NCBI RefSeq assembly: GCF_020510685.1
Contig: NZ_CP075185.1
Location: 1,674,001 to 1,738,000, forward strand
Origin: Dechloromonas denitrificans
GTDB taxonomy: Bacteria > Pseudomonadota > Gammaproteobacteria > Burkholderiales > Rhodocyclaceae
Direction: 5' to 3'
Length of the DNA: 64,000 bases
Shown here: one piece after another, positions 26,860-35,604 of the stretch
Layout: the number at the start of each line of letters is the position of its first letter
Numbering within the stretch: the first letter of the stretch is position 1
The notes under the pieces: generated by a model
The model's input: only the letters and a program-made list of their open reading frames with translations
Database searches by the model: none
What the model was told of the DNA's origin: nothing
Translations under genes and position numbers: made by a program

Positions 26860-27735
26860 TCAGCCGGCCTCCGGCCGGTCGAGCCGTTCGTACTCGGCAA
26901 TCACTTCGGCGCCAAGCAGGAGCAGTGTCGCCGATATTTCAAGGCTGAACAGGATGACCACCGTGCTGGTCAGCGAGCCATAGACCACGCTGGCCTGTGA
27001 CAGGCTGGTGAAATACCAGACCAGCAGATGGCGAATGATTTCCCACAGCAAGGCGGCGGTAAAGCCGCCGATCAGCGCATAACGCACGGCAATCCGGCCG
27101 ACCGGCAGGAAATGGTAGATGGCGGCGAGGATCAGGGTTTCGGCGGCCAGCCCGAGCAGGTAGAGTAGGCTGCCGGAAATTCCGTGCAGGTACCACGGGC
27201 GGCCGAACAGGAAAATGCTTTCGGGCATCATCGTCTGAACCCCGACTGAAATCAGCGTGACGGCAACCAGACCGACGCCGAGCAGCCCGACAAAGGCGTA
27301 GGGCAGCAACAGCGAGAGCAGCGATGAGCGCTGTTCGGCCATGCAGCGCCGGGCGAAGATGACGGCCATCGCCTGATTGAGACCGGAAAAGGTCAGCGAG
27401 CTGAAGAAAATCATCGTGGCGAGCAGCACGCTGCCGATGGCCACCCGTTGCTCGAGAAAGCGCGACAATTCCTCGAGTACGGCGGAGGACTGGCTGGGCA
27501 CCAGCCATTCGAGGTAGCGCCCGAGATTGCTCAGCAATTCGGCCGGCGGCATCAGATGGGCGAGGACGATGGCGCACAGGACGAATAGCGGAACCAGCGA
27601 GAGCAGCGCGTAATAGGCGATGGCGCCGGCCATCAGCAGGCCCTGGTTGGCGCGGAAGTTCTTCAGGACCGTCAAGGCGAAGCCGAGCGGGTGGGTAAGA
27701 ACCTGCCGGGCGGGGGAGTTCGCGTGGTTCGCCAT
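26860..27735 (-). CDS. YihY/UPF0761 family inner-membrane protein
   Basis: A 291-residue integral membrane protein with six predicted helices and the family motifs FRANQGLLMAGAIAYYALLSLVPLF and LWEIIRHLLVWYF. The family is often mislabelled ribonuclease BN; its real function is not settled. It is a single gene, convergent with the hemerythrin operon. Its C-terminal tail is short and acidic. Confidence 0.9.
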   Translation of the reverse strand: MANHANSPARQVLTHPLGFALTVLKNFRANQGLLMAGAIAYYALLSLVPLFVLCAIVLAHLMPPAELLSNLGRYLEWLVPSQSSAVLEELSRFLEQRVAIGSVLLATMIFFSSLTFSGLNQAMAVIFARRCMAEQRSSLLSLLLPYAFVGLLGVGLVAVTLISVGVQTMMPESIFLFGRPWYLHGISGSLLYLLGLAAETLILAAIYHFLPVGRIAVRYALIGGFTAALLWEIIRHLLVWYFTSLSQASVVYGSLTSTVVILFSLEISATLLLLGAEVIAEYERLDRPEAG

Positions 27736-27942
27736 TTCCTCGGTTGATCCGGAGCAAATGAAAGATCATGCCAGCATCCTGCTCAAACACCAACGGCAAG
27801 GCTGTCGCTATTGGCCAGAGTAAAAACATATCCAGTTGAAATGGCGAAGAATGGCTTGTTGCCGCGCCTTTCGATCGGAAAGCCGAAATTCTGCTGTGCT
27901 AAACTTCTTGCATAAATAATCAAATGGATTGCGGGGGGGTAC

Positions 27943-30933
27943 TTGGCGGCGAAATGGTCTTTGCGTTTCGGTGCGTTGGCGGTCGTCGTGCTGTGCCTCG
28001 GCCTGTTTGGCTGGGTCGGGCTCGATCTGCATCAATCGCGCGAAAGGGAATTGCAGGCCGCCGAGCATGCTGGCGGCACCCTGGCCAAATTGCTGGAAGG
28101 TCATTTACAGGGTGCGGCGCGCCAGATCGATCAACACCTCTCCGATTTCGTCCTGCGCTTTCAGTTTGCCGTCGCCGACCGGACCCCGCGGGCTGTCCTC
28201 GAACCTGAATTGCAGCGTTACCTGAGCCGTTTTTCCGAGGTGCACAGTTTTCGCGTTGCCGATGCCGAAGGGCGCTATCTCTACGATGCCAGCGGCGTGC
28301 TGGCCGACGTGAATATTGCCGATCGGCAGTATTTCATCGAGTTGCGCGACAACCCCGGTGCTGAACTGGTGATTTCCCCGCCCATCGTTTCCCGCGTCAC
28401 CAACACCATGGTGATCGTTTTTGCCCGTCGCCTGCAGGACCGGGCCGGCAATTTCATCGGGATCGTGCTGGGGACCTTGCGGGCGGACTATTTCGAACGC
28501 TATTACCGTGCGCTGGATGTTGGTCCGCACGGTGTCATTGCCTTGTGGAGCCGCGATTTCGAGCTGTTTGCCCGGTGGCCGCAATTGCCGGCCGGGCAAG
28601 GCAAGACCGTCGACGACAGCCCGATCCCGGCGCGTCTGCAGGCCGGTCAAACGGCTGGCACCTTCCGGCGGGCCGCCGGGCTGGATGGCGAAAAGCGCGT
28701 TTTCTCCTACCGCGCCGTCGACGGCTTTCCCTTCATCTTCTCGGTTGGTCTGGCCGAACGCGACGTGCTGGCCGAGTGGCAACGCCGGGCGCTGACCTAC
28801 GGCGTGCTCGGAGTGGTCCTGCTGATCGCCTTGATCGCCCTGATCCGGGCCTGGGGGCGGGGGTACCGGCAGGCCGAGGAGCTGGCGGAAAAAATGACCC
28901 GGGCCTATGCCGAAAAAGCCCGCGAGGGCCGGGCCTTGCTCGACTCGATTCCCGATCCGGCCTGGTTGCTCGACAACGACGGTCGTTTTCTGGCGGTCAA
29001 CGAAGCCTACTGTCGTTCCAAGGGAATGCCGATGGACGACATCCTCGGGCGAACGGTCGAACAGATTTTCCCGGCCGAGGAAGCAAAGCGTTTGCGCGAG
29101 GGGCAACTGGAGGTCTATCGCAAGGGCGAACCGGTTCGCCAATTGGTCTGGCTGCAACTGGGCGGGCAGAGCCGTCCCTTCGAATTCCTGCGCGTTCCTG
29201 TCTATGGCGATCAGGGCGAGGTGACCGGGCTGGCTGGCGTCGCCTGGGACGTCACCGAGCGTTATCAGGCCGAAGAGCGGCAGCGCCTGATCACGCACTT
29301 TTTCGATCATGTCAGCGATGCGGTGTTGATTCTCGATGCCGAGCGCCGGGTGCTGACGTTGAATCCGGCGGTCACGGCGATCAGTGGCTACGATCTGGCC
29401 GATCTCAAAGGCAAGCCGCCGCGTTCGATTATCGGAGCAAGCGTCGAGCCGGAGCTGCTCGATGCCATTTCCCTCGGCCTGGAAGAACATGGCGTGTGGC
29501 GTGGCGAACTGGATACGACCCGCAAGGATGGCAGCCCGTTGCCGATCTACTGCAATATCAGCGCCATTCGCGATGACGACGGCAAGATCGTCAACTGGTC
29601 GGTATTCGTGACCGATCTCAGTGAGCGCAAGGCGGCCGAGGCGCGCATCGAGTCCTTGACGCATGTCGACCAGCTGACCGAACTGCCGAATCGCCAGGGA
29701 TTTTCCCGGATGCTGGAAGAGTGGCTGGCGGCCGGCAAGCCGGGGGTGCTGATCGTCATCGACCTCGATCAGCTGAGCCGCATCAATGATGCCTTCGGCC
29801 ATTCGGCCGGCGACACGATGCTGCGCCGGGTCAGCTCGCGGTTGCGCAAGATGCTGCGCGATGGCGACGTGCTGGGCCGCCTGGGCGGCGACCAGTTCGG
29901 CTTGTTGATCAGTCTGGCCGGGCGTTCGCAGACTGCCGAGGTGGTCGCCCGCAATGTCCTCGACAACATGGCGCGCCCGGTGACGATCGAGGGGAGCGAA
30001 GTCGTCTCCACGGTCTGTGCCGGCATCTGCCTGCTCGGCGCCGATGGCAACGAGGTCGCGACGCTGTTGCGCAATGCCGATGCCGCGCTGCACCATGCCA
30101 AGACTTCCGGCCAGAATATATTCCGGTTCTTTTCGGCCGACATGAACGTCCGGATGGCCGAGCGCCTGCGCCTCGAAAGCGATCTGCGCGGCGCATTGGG
30201 CCGCGGTGAGCTGGCGCTGCATTATCAGCCGCAGGTCGATCTGAAATCGGGCGAAATTGTCGGTTTCGAAAGCCTGTTGCGCTGGCAGCATCCGGAATTG
30301 GGCATGGTTTCGCCGGTCGAATTCATTCCGGTGGCGGAAGAAAGCCGGCTGATCCTGCCGATCGGCGCCTGGGTGCTGGAAGAAGCCTGCCGCCAGAATA
30401 AGGCCTGGCAGGATGCCGGCATGGTCCCCAGGGTGGTCGCCGTCAATCTGTCGGCCGTCCAGTTCCACAGCCTGGATGTCGTCTCGGCGGTCTCCAAGGT
30501 GCTTGCCGTGACGGGCCTGGAAGCCCGCTTCCTCGAGCTGGAAATTACCGAAAGCGTCATCGTCGAAGATCCGGAGCGCGTTGTCCGCATCATGGACGAA
30601 CTCAAGGCGCTGGGCGTCGGGCTATCGATCGACGATTTCGGTACCGGTTATTCCAGCCTAGCCTACCTGAAACGCTTTCCGATCGACAAGATCAAGATCG
30701 ACCGTTCCTTTGTCCGCGACCTCGAACGCAATGCCAACGATGCGGCGATCATCCGCATGGTCATCGGGATCGCCGCCGAGCTGGAGCGCAAGGTGATCGC
30801 CGAAGGCGTCGAAACGATCGAGCAGCTGGAGTTCCTGCGGCGCCACAATTGCGACGAATATCAGGGTTACTACTGCAGCCGGCCGGTTTCGGCCGATGCC
30901 ATCCCGGCCCTGGTCGCCCGGCATCGGGCCTGA
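27943..30933 (+). CDS. Membrane Cache-PAS-PAS-GGDEF-EAL c-di-GMP protein
   Basis: A 996-residue protein. Membrane helices at about 9-27 and 285-303 flank a periplasmic double-Cache sensor (YDASGVLADVNIADRQYF, VISPPIVSR). Two PAS domains follow, then a GGDEF domain with the degenerate signature RLGGDQFGLL near residue 646, and an EAL domain in which EAL is ESL (GFESLLRW near 773). Other EAL residues are intact: EITES, DDFGTGYSS, KIDRSF, EGVETIEQ. The likely activity is c-di-GMP hydrolysis with the GGDEF part acting as a regulatory site. The start is TTG 27943 behind a G-rich ribosome site; no in-frame ATG is nearby. Its stop is one base from the convergent draG stop. Confidence 0.9.
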   Translation: MAAKWSLRFGALAVVVLCLGLFGWVGLDLHQSRERELQAAEHAGGTLAKLLEGHLQGAARQIDQHLSDFVLRFQFAVADRTPRAVLEPELQRYLSRFSEVHSFRVADAEGRYLYDASGVLADVNIADRQYFIELRDNPGAELVISPPIVSRVTNTMVIVFARRLQDRAGNFIGIVLGTLRADYFERYYRALDVGPHGVIALWSRDFELFARWPQLPAGQGKTVDDSPIPARLQAGQTAGTFRRAAGLDGEKRVFSYRAVDGFPFIFSVGLAERDVLAEWQRRALTYGVLGVVLLIALIALIRAWGRGYRQAEELAEKMTRAYAEKAREGRALLDSIPDPAWLLDNDGRFLAVNEAYCRSKGMPMDDILGRTVEQIFPAEEAKRLREGQLEVYRKGEPVRQLVWLQLGGQSRPFEFLRVPVYGDQGEVTGLAGVAWDVTERYQAEERQRLITHFFDHVSDAVLILDAERRVLTLNPAVTAISGYDLADLKGKPPRSIIGASVEPELLDAISLGLEEHGVWRGELDTTRKDGSPLPIYCNISAIRDDDGKIVNWSVFVTDLSERKAAEARIESLTHVDQLTELPNRQGFSRMLEEWLAAGKPGVLIVIDLDQLSRINDAFGHSAGDTMLRRVSSRLRKMLRDGDVLGRLGGDQFGLLISLAGRSQTAEVVARNVLDNMARPVTIEGSEVVSTVCAGICLLGADGNEVATLLRNADAALHHAKTSGQNIFRFFSADMNVRMAERLRLESDLRGALGRGELALHYQPQVDLKSGEIVGFESLLRWQHPELGMVSPVEFIPVAEESRLILPIGAWVLEEACRQNKAWQDAGMVPRVVAVNLSAVQFHSLDVVSAVSKVLAVTGLEARFLELEITESVIVEDPERVVRIMDELKALGVGLSIDDFGTGYSSLAYLKRFPIDKIKIDRSFVRDLERNANDAAIIRMVIGIAAELERKVIAEGVETIEQLEFLRRHNCDEYQGYYCSRPVSADAIPALVARHRA

Positions 30934-30934
30934 T

Positions 30935-31918
30935 TCACCCGCCCGGCGGCGAAAGCTCGGCTGATTGCTGGTCGGCCAGTTTGAGCAGGGCGACGGCCTG
31001 CCGTTCGCAATCGCGTTGCGTCGTCTCGTCGAGCGCTTTCAGCCAGCGCCGGGGGATCGCTTCCCGGCCGTAGCGGGCGCCGGCCAGCATGCCGGCGATG
31101 GCGCCGGTGGTGTCGGCATCGCCGCCGCGATTGACGACGTCGACCAGGCAGGCCTCGAACGAAGTCGTTGAAAACAGCGCCTGAAAGACCGCCTGGATGG
31201 TGTCGACGACATAGCCGCTGGGGTTTTCGCAGCGTTTTTTGTGGTAGGCGAAAACGGGATGGCGGCGGACCAGCTCATCGGTCCGTTCATGCTGCACGGC
31301 AGCGGGGTCGCGGCCGGCAAGAAAATCCTGGACCATGAAGATCAGTGTTTCGCAGGCAGCATCGGACAACGCGTTGTGGTGCGTGACATGGGCCTGCGCC
31401 CGGCTGGCCAGGACGCTGTGTTCCGGCGGCTGACCGTAACAGGCCAGCGCGACGGGCAGAACGCGCATCGCTGCGCCGTTGCCGGCATCGTGTTCGGAGG
31501 GCGGCGCTTCCGGGTTGCCGGTCTTGCGGAAGGCGATCAGGTTGCGGCGTACGGTGTTGCCGATATCGACCGGCTTGGCGCGCATCCAGGCATTGAAGGC
31601 GTCGGCCGCGGCCCTGGCGTCAACTGCCCCGGTGGACAGGATCGATTCGCCGAGGGCCAGCGCCATCGTCGTGTCGTCGGTGACCCGCCCGGCCTTCAGG
31701 TGGAGCCAGCCGCCGCCGGTAATCTCGCGGTGCTCGCCATGCTGGTGGCGGATTTCGTTGGGCGTCAGGAATTCGACGGTGGCCCCCAGCGCGTCACCGA
31801 TGGCGAGGCCGAGATAGGCTGCGATGCCACGCCCGAGATGCGGCGCTTCCCACGGCGGGGGCGAGGCCCGACGGCGGATCGGCGCGTTGCGGGCGATCAG
31901 TTCTCCGGACCAAAACAT
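30935..31918 (-). CDS. draG: ADP-ribosyl-[dinitrogen reductase] glycohydrolase DraG
   Basis: DraG removes ADP-ribose from NifH and restores nitrogenase activity. The 327-residue product has the family's di-manganese motifs: GLAIGDALGATVEF near residue 35, VTDDTTMALAL, and the C-terminal VNRGGDADTTGAIAG. The start at 31918 (MFWSGELIARN) overlaps nifQ by 22 bp; the open frame extends upstream within nifQ but is not supported. It is the last gene of the nifB-to-nifQ operon, so unlike the classical draTG pair it is separated from draT and should be made together with cofactor-assembly genes. Confidence 0.95.
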   Translation of the reverse strand: MFWSGELIARNAPIRRRASPPPWEAPHLGRGIAAYLGLAIGDALGATVEFLTPNEIRHQHGEHREITGGGWLHLKAGRVTDDTTMALALGESILSTGAVDARAAADAFNAWMRAKPVDIGNTVRRNLIAFRKTGNPEAPPSEHDAGNGAAMRVLPVALACYGQPPEHSVLASRAQAHVTHHNALSDAACETLIFMVQDFLAGRDPAAVQHERTDELVRRHPVFAYHKKRCENPSGYVVDTIQAVFQALFSTTSFEACLVDVVNRGGDADTTGAIAGMLAGARYGREAIPRRWLKALDETTQRDCERQAVALLKLADQQSAELSPPGG

Positions 31919-32469
31919 TTGCTGAAATCCGTACAGACGCCGCAGGACGGCGCGGGACAAACATAGATGCCTTCCCGCGAACAAACCTGGCGGTAAAGGA
32001 ATTTCTTCCACTTCATGTCGTTGCTATTGGCGCGGGCCAGGCTGGGGAAGTTGATCCACATCAGCTTGCTCAACTCGTCGCGGTTGGCCAGCCCGAGATC
32101 CTGCCAGAGATGATCGCTGCCGGCGCAGGCGGTGGCGACGATGCTGGCGATCCACAGTTCGGAATCGTGCTGCCCGGCGCGTTCGGCGGTCAGCAGCTTG
32201 ACCAGGTCTTCATGTTCGGGAATGCCGGCGAGGCAACGCTGGCGGGCGGCGATTGTTTCATTCGGGAAATAGCGGGCGGCCAGGTGGCCGAAGGCCTCGG
32301 CGCCGAGGCCGAGATGCGCCGGCAGGCAGCCGAAACCGGCAGCCTGTCCGGCGATCATGGCGGCGAAGATGATACGGTTCGGATCGCTGGCCAGCCCGTT
32401 TTTCGCCGGACTGGCGAGCAGCTCAAGCTGCAGCACTTGTCGATAAGGGATGCGATCCGGACCGTTCAT
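31897..32469 (-). CDS. nifQ: NifQ, molybdenum delivery protein
   Basis: A 190-residue protein with the C-terminal NifQ signature C-x4-C-x2-C-x5-C (CPAPSCGVCTDFSKC), which holds a Mo-Fe-S cluster that donates molybdenum to FeMo-cofactor synthesis. An IIFAAMIAGQAAGFGCLPAHLGL region and DLGLANRDELSKLM are family-like. The start at 32469 is chosen because GGAGG lies five bases upstream; another ATG precedes it directly. It lies between the FeSII-like gene and draG. Confidence 0.93.
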   Translation of the reverse strand: MNGPDRIPYRQVLQLELLASPAKNGLASDPNRIIFAAMIAGQAAGFGCLPAHLGLGAEAFGHLAARYFPNETIAARQRCLAGIPEHEDLVKLLTAERAGQHDSELWIASIVATACAGSDHLWQDLGLANRDELSKLMWINFPSLARANSNDMKWKKFLYRQVCSREGIYVCPAPSCGVCTDFSKCFGPEN

Positions 32470-32488
32470 CATGGCCTCCGTCGTGGCG

Positions 32489-32851
32489 TCATTTGCTCGG
32501 GTATTCGACCAGGATGTCTTCGTCGCGGACGACCATCTGGCAAGCCAGGCGCCATTGGGTCGGCGGGATGTCGTCAACGTACATCTGCTCGACTTCCGCC
32601 TTGGTGATGTGGCCGAGTTCGGTCAGCGCGGCGACTTCGCGGACATTGAGCGGGCCGCCCATCGGCCGGCGCTTGCCGTCGACCGAGGAGACCTTGACCA
32701 GACAGGTGCCGCAGTTGCCTTCCTGGCAGCCGAAGTCGATCGGGATGTGATGTTCCTTGGCCAGGTCGAGGATGGTCTGGGTGTGACTGCCGGCGACGGC
32801 ATAGACCGTCTTGTCCTTGTGCAGCGGACTGCTGAAAGTGATGAGAGCCAT
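32489..32851 (-). CDS. Shethna FeSII-like 2Fe-2S protein (nitrogenase oxygen protection)
   Basis: A 120-residue plant-type ferredoxin fold with ligands Cys42, Cys47, Cys50 (CQEGNCGTC) and Cys104 (WRLACQMVV). It matches the Azotobacter FeSII protein across its length: the start with SSPL, the AVAG segment, GNCG-CLVK, an insertion of charged helix before DIPP, and the end DEDILVEY. FeSII forms an inactive, oxygen-stable complex with NifH and NifDK under O2 stress. Presence between nifQ and another ferredoxin in a nif operon supports the same role here. The ligand set is complete. Confidence 0.85.
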   Translation of the reverse strand: MALITFSSPLHKDKTVYAVAGSHTQTILDLAKEHHIPIDFGCQEGNCGTCLVKVSSVDGKRRPMGGPLNVREVAALTELGHITKAEVEQMYVDDIPPTQWRLACQMVVRDEDILVEYPSK

Positions 32852-32918
32852 TTGTTACGTTCTCCTGATGAGCGGGTTGATTTGGATTTCTCTATTGGGG
32901 TTGGGCGTGCTTTTAGTC

Positions 32919-33206
32919 TTATGCGGGCTTGACGACGATTTCGCCGCCGATGATCTGGGCCTGGCAGGCCAGCCGGTGGCCGCGCGGCGCCATGTTGTCC
33001 TTGAGCACCTGGTCTTCCAGGATGCTCGGCGCGGCGAGGTTTTCGCCGCCGGAGACGACCTTGGTCAGGCAGGTGCAGCATTCGCCTTCGCGACAGCCGT
33101 AGGTGATGCCGGCGCCGACTTTCTCGGAAACTTCGATGAGGCGGGTGCCGGCCGGCACGGTGACGGTGACGCCGATATCCTGAAAGGTGACTTTGGCTTT
33201 AGGCAT
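32919..33206 (-). CDS. 2Fe-2S ferredoxin, nif-linked
   Basis: A 95-residue plant-type ferredoxin with ligands Cys38, Cys43, Cys46 (CREGECCTC) and the Cys in HRLACQAQ near residue 81. An extra Cys44 sits within the loop. It is shorter than the FeSII-like protein and lacks its insertion, so it is more likely an electron carrier. A strong AGGGAG-type site precedes the start. It lies 15 bp after the flavodiiron gene, suggesting it or a partner reduces that enzyme, or that it feeds nitrogenase. Confidence 0.9.
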   Translation of the reverse strand: MPKAKVTFQDIGVTVTVPAGTRLIEVSEKVGAGITYGCREGECCTCLTKVVSGGENLAAPSILEDQVLKDNMAPRGHRLACQAQIIGGEIVVKPA

Positions 33207-33221
33207 TTTTTTCTCCCTGGG

Positions 33222-34493
33222 TTATGCGAGTGTGGCCATGTCGATCTCGCGGTGTTCGACCCGGCCGGTCAGGTGACGGGCCAGGTTTTCGCCGAGCGCG
33301 CGGCATTCGTCGAGTTCGCTGGCATCCGGCACCAGCTTGATGCGCAGGCCGTCGACCGGGACGCGCAGCTTCAGGCCGCGCAGGCGGTCTTCGATCAGCC
33401 GTACCGCTTCGCCGCTCCAGCCGTAGGAGCCGAAGGCGGCGCCGAGCTTGCCCTTGATGTTGACGGTGGTCAGCGAGGAGAGCAGGTCCCAGATCGGCTT
33501 GACCGCGTCGGCGTTGATCGTCGGGCTGCCGAAGGCTAGGCCGTCGGCCTCTTCGACCAGATCGGTGAAGATGTCGGCTTCGCCGCCTTCGAGGTCGTAC
33601 AGCGAAACGCGCACGCCACCGACACTTTCCGCCCCGGTGGCGAGCGCTTCGGCCATCCGCCGGGTATTGCCGTAGGCCGAAAGGTAGAAGACGACCAGCG
33701 TCTTCTCGCTACGTGCTTCGTTGAATAGCCGGGGCGTCGCCAGTTCGCGGTAGCGATGTACATAATCGCGCGGCTGGTGGCGCAGGATCGGGCCGTGCGC
33801 CGGGGCAATCAACTTGATGGCTAGCGGCTCGATCAGCGCCACCGCGTCGAGCACGTACTCGCGGAAAGGCCGCATGATGTGGGCGTAGTAATACTCGAAC
33901 GAGAAGCGGAAATCGCCGACCGTGTCATTGAACAGCCGGTTGTCGCAGAAGTGGCAGCCGAAGATGTCGCCGGTAAACAGCAGACCGTCCTCTTCGAGAT
34001 AGGTGCATTGGGTATCAGGCCAATGCAGGTAGGGCGTGTGCAGGAAGCGCAGCGTCCGGCCGCCGAGATCGACGGTATCGTCGGTGGTCACCGGGATGTA
34101 CTCGGGTGGTTTGCCGCCGGACGGCTTCAGCAGCGCCTTGAGCATCATCTGGGCCCGGCTCGACAGGTAAACGCGGGCTTGCGGGGCGCGTCGGAGCAAC
34201 TCGGGCAGGGCGCCGCTGTGGTCCGGTTCGAGATGGTTGAGGACGATGGTGGTGATTTCGTCGTATGCCGCGACCGATTCCAGCCGGCGGAAGAAATCAT
34301 CGGAAAAGTTCTCCTTCACCGTGTCGATCACCGCCACGCCATTCTTGCCGCGCACGACATACGAGTTGTAGCTCGTGCCGTTGGCGGTTTTCAGGATGAT
34401 GTCGAAGCTCCGCAGATGCGGGTCGAGGGCGCCCACCCAGTGGACGCCCGGCGCGATTTCTACGGCGTGGTCAGTGATTGCCGCAGCGACCAT
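33222..34493 (-). CDS. Flavodiiron protein (FprA family, O2/NO reductase)
   Basis: A 423-residue A-type flavoprotein. The N-terminal beta-lactamase-like domain has the di-iron motif HLEPDH near residue 83, TGDIFGCHF and PAHGPI. The C-terminal flavodoxin domain has the FMN loop LSAYGNTRRMA and the SPTINADAVKP segment. Such enzymes reduce O2 to water or NO to N2O in the cytoplasm. A GAGGAAAG site supports ATG 34493, which overlaps the upstream gene by 23 bp; the frame extends further without support. Location in the nif operon argues for O2 scavenging during nitrogen fixation. Confidence 0.92.
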   Translation of the reverse strand: MVAAAITDHAVEIAPGVHWVGALDPHLRSFDIILKTANGTSYNSYVVRGKNGVAVIDTVKENFSDDFFRRLESVAAYDEITTIVLNHLEPDHSGALPELLRRAPQARVYLSSRAQMMLKALLKPSGGKPPEYIPVTTDDTVDLGGRTLRFLHTPYLHWPDTQCTYLEEDGLLFTGDIFGCHFCDNRLFNDTVGDFRFSFEYYYAHIMRPFREYVLDAVALIEPLAIKLIAPAHGPILRHQPRDYVHRYRELATPRLFNEARSEKTLVVFYLSAYGNTRRMAEALATGAESVGGVRVSLYDLEGGEADIFTDLVEEADGLAFGSPTINADAVKPIWDLLSSLTTVNIKGKLGAAFGSYGWSGEAVRLIEDRLRGLKLRVPVDGLRIKLVPDASELDECRALGENLARHLTGRVEHREIDMATLA

Positions 34494-34950
34494 GGCTGCT
34501 TTCCTCGGCCTCGTGATCATGGGCGTGGCTGCCACAACTGCCGTGGCCTTCCGGTCCATGCACGCAGGCTTCGATGTTGCCTTCCGGCAGCACGACGTTG
34601 TTTAGACCGATCCACGCGTCCACCGCGGCAATGTCGAAACCGACCAGCCGTTCCTCGCCGATTTCCATCAACGGGCGGCGAATGAGCAGCGGGTTTTCCA
34701 GCAGCAGGTGCAGGGCATGCTCGAAACTGACGTTCTCCGGCACGATTTCGCCGGACTTGATGGCCGGTGCCGCCGGGTTGAACCAGGCGCTGACCGGCAG
34801 CTTGCCCAGGAAAGCGAGCAGCCGGTCGGCCGTCCAGGCTTCGGCCTTGAGGCTTTTTGCCTGGACGGTGTGGCCAGCGGCGGCGAGCAGGGTCTTCTGG
34901 CGAAGATTGCCTTTGCAGCCGGGTTTTTCGTAGAAGGTGATGGTGGCCAT
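34471..34950 (-). CDS. Nitrogenase-associated ArsC/Spx-like protein with His-rich tail
   Basis: A 159-residue thioredoxin-fold protein of the ArsC/Spx family (MATITFYEKPGCKGN at the start, KSGEIVPENVSFEHAL and NPLLIRRPLMEIGEERLVGFD in the middle), the type annotated as nitrogenase-associated protein or NifO. One active-site-like Cys (PGCKGN) is present. The last 30 residues are unusual: about seven His, two Cys and several acidic residues (HGPEGHGSC, GSHAHDHEAEE), like nickel- or zinc-binding tails. Function in nitrogen fixation is poorly known, possibly molybdenum allocation. It is preceded by a 531-bp palindromic element, so it may need its own promoter. Confidence 0.85.
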   Translation of the reverse strand: MATITFYEKPGCKGNLRQKTLLAAAGHTVQAKSLKAEAWTADRLLAFLGKLPVSAWFNPAAPAIKSGEIVPENVSFEHALHLLLENPLLIRRPLMEIGEERLVGFDIAAVDAWIGLNNVVLPEGNIEACVHGPEGHGSCGSHAHDHEAEESSHGRCGNH

Positions 34951-35031
34951 GGGCTTACGGTTTTTCTGGAGAGTTGTTCTGGAGCACGGGGTTTGATTTG
35001 CGGTGGGTTCCGCGTTTGCGGCTTCGATTGA

Positions 35032-35562
35032 CTTGGGGGTCCGCCTTGCTGGCGGGCGTACTTTCTTTTGTGTGGCCAAAAGAAAGTAGCCAAAGAAAAG
35101 GCCACCCCTGGGTCGGTGCCCGGCGTTGCCGGGTTCCCTGCGCTACTCGAAACGCCGGGCACCCCAAGAGTACTTCTTCGTGCTGCTTCGCATCACTCAG
35201 GGCGCGGCTGGCTAAACTCGCCTGCGGCTCAGACAACGCCAGCCGAAAGCCCCCGGCATTTCTGCGTTGCTCGGCACCTCTCAAGGGGCCCGGTAAATCC
35301 CCAATAATTTCAGCATTTGCTGGTTGAGCCGCGACGCCTTTCGGGTCCCCCTGAAAGGCGCTGAGCAACGCAGGTTGGCCGGGGGCAGTCGGCGAGGACT
35401 GTTTGAGGCCCGCAGGGCCGAGTTCCGCAGCCGCCCGGCTTGCCGAGTAGCGCAAGGGCCCCCCGAAGGGGGCGCCGACCCGGGGGGCGCCTTCTTCTTT
35501 GGCTACTTTCTTCTTGGCGAAGCAAGAAGAAAGTACACCCGCCATCAAGGCGGAACCCCAAG
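35032..35562. mobile_element. 531-bp palindromic non-coding element with terminal inverted repeats
   Basis: The two ends are near-identical inverted repeats: CCGCCTTG-TGGCGGG-GTACTTTCTT occurs at 35041-35067 and, reversed, at 35527-35553, with two mismatches in 27 bases, and similarity extends inward through AAGAAAGTAGCCAAAGAA and outward by nine more bases. The inner arms are also complementary (GCGTTGCTCGGC.. near 35263 against its partner near 35365), so the whole piece is one large imperfect palindrome centred near 35305. No coding frame in it looks real. It interrupts the nif operon between the ferredoxin and ArsC-like genes and resembles a non-autonomous or REP/MITE-like repeat. Confidence 0.75.
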
Positions 35563-35604
35563 GCTGAGAAAAGGCAACCCCCGGTTCAGGCACGGAAAAC
35601 AGCC

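Noticed and set aside
28105-30468. 787-codon minus-strand frame opposite the GGDEF/EAL gene
   Set aside because: It is the antisense shadow of a high-GC gene; it has no family-like text, no ribosome site and lies fully inside a well-supported gene.
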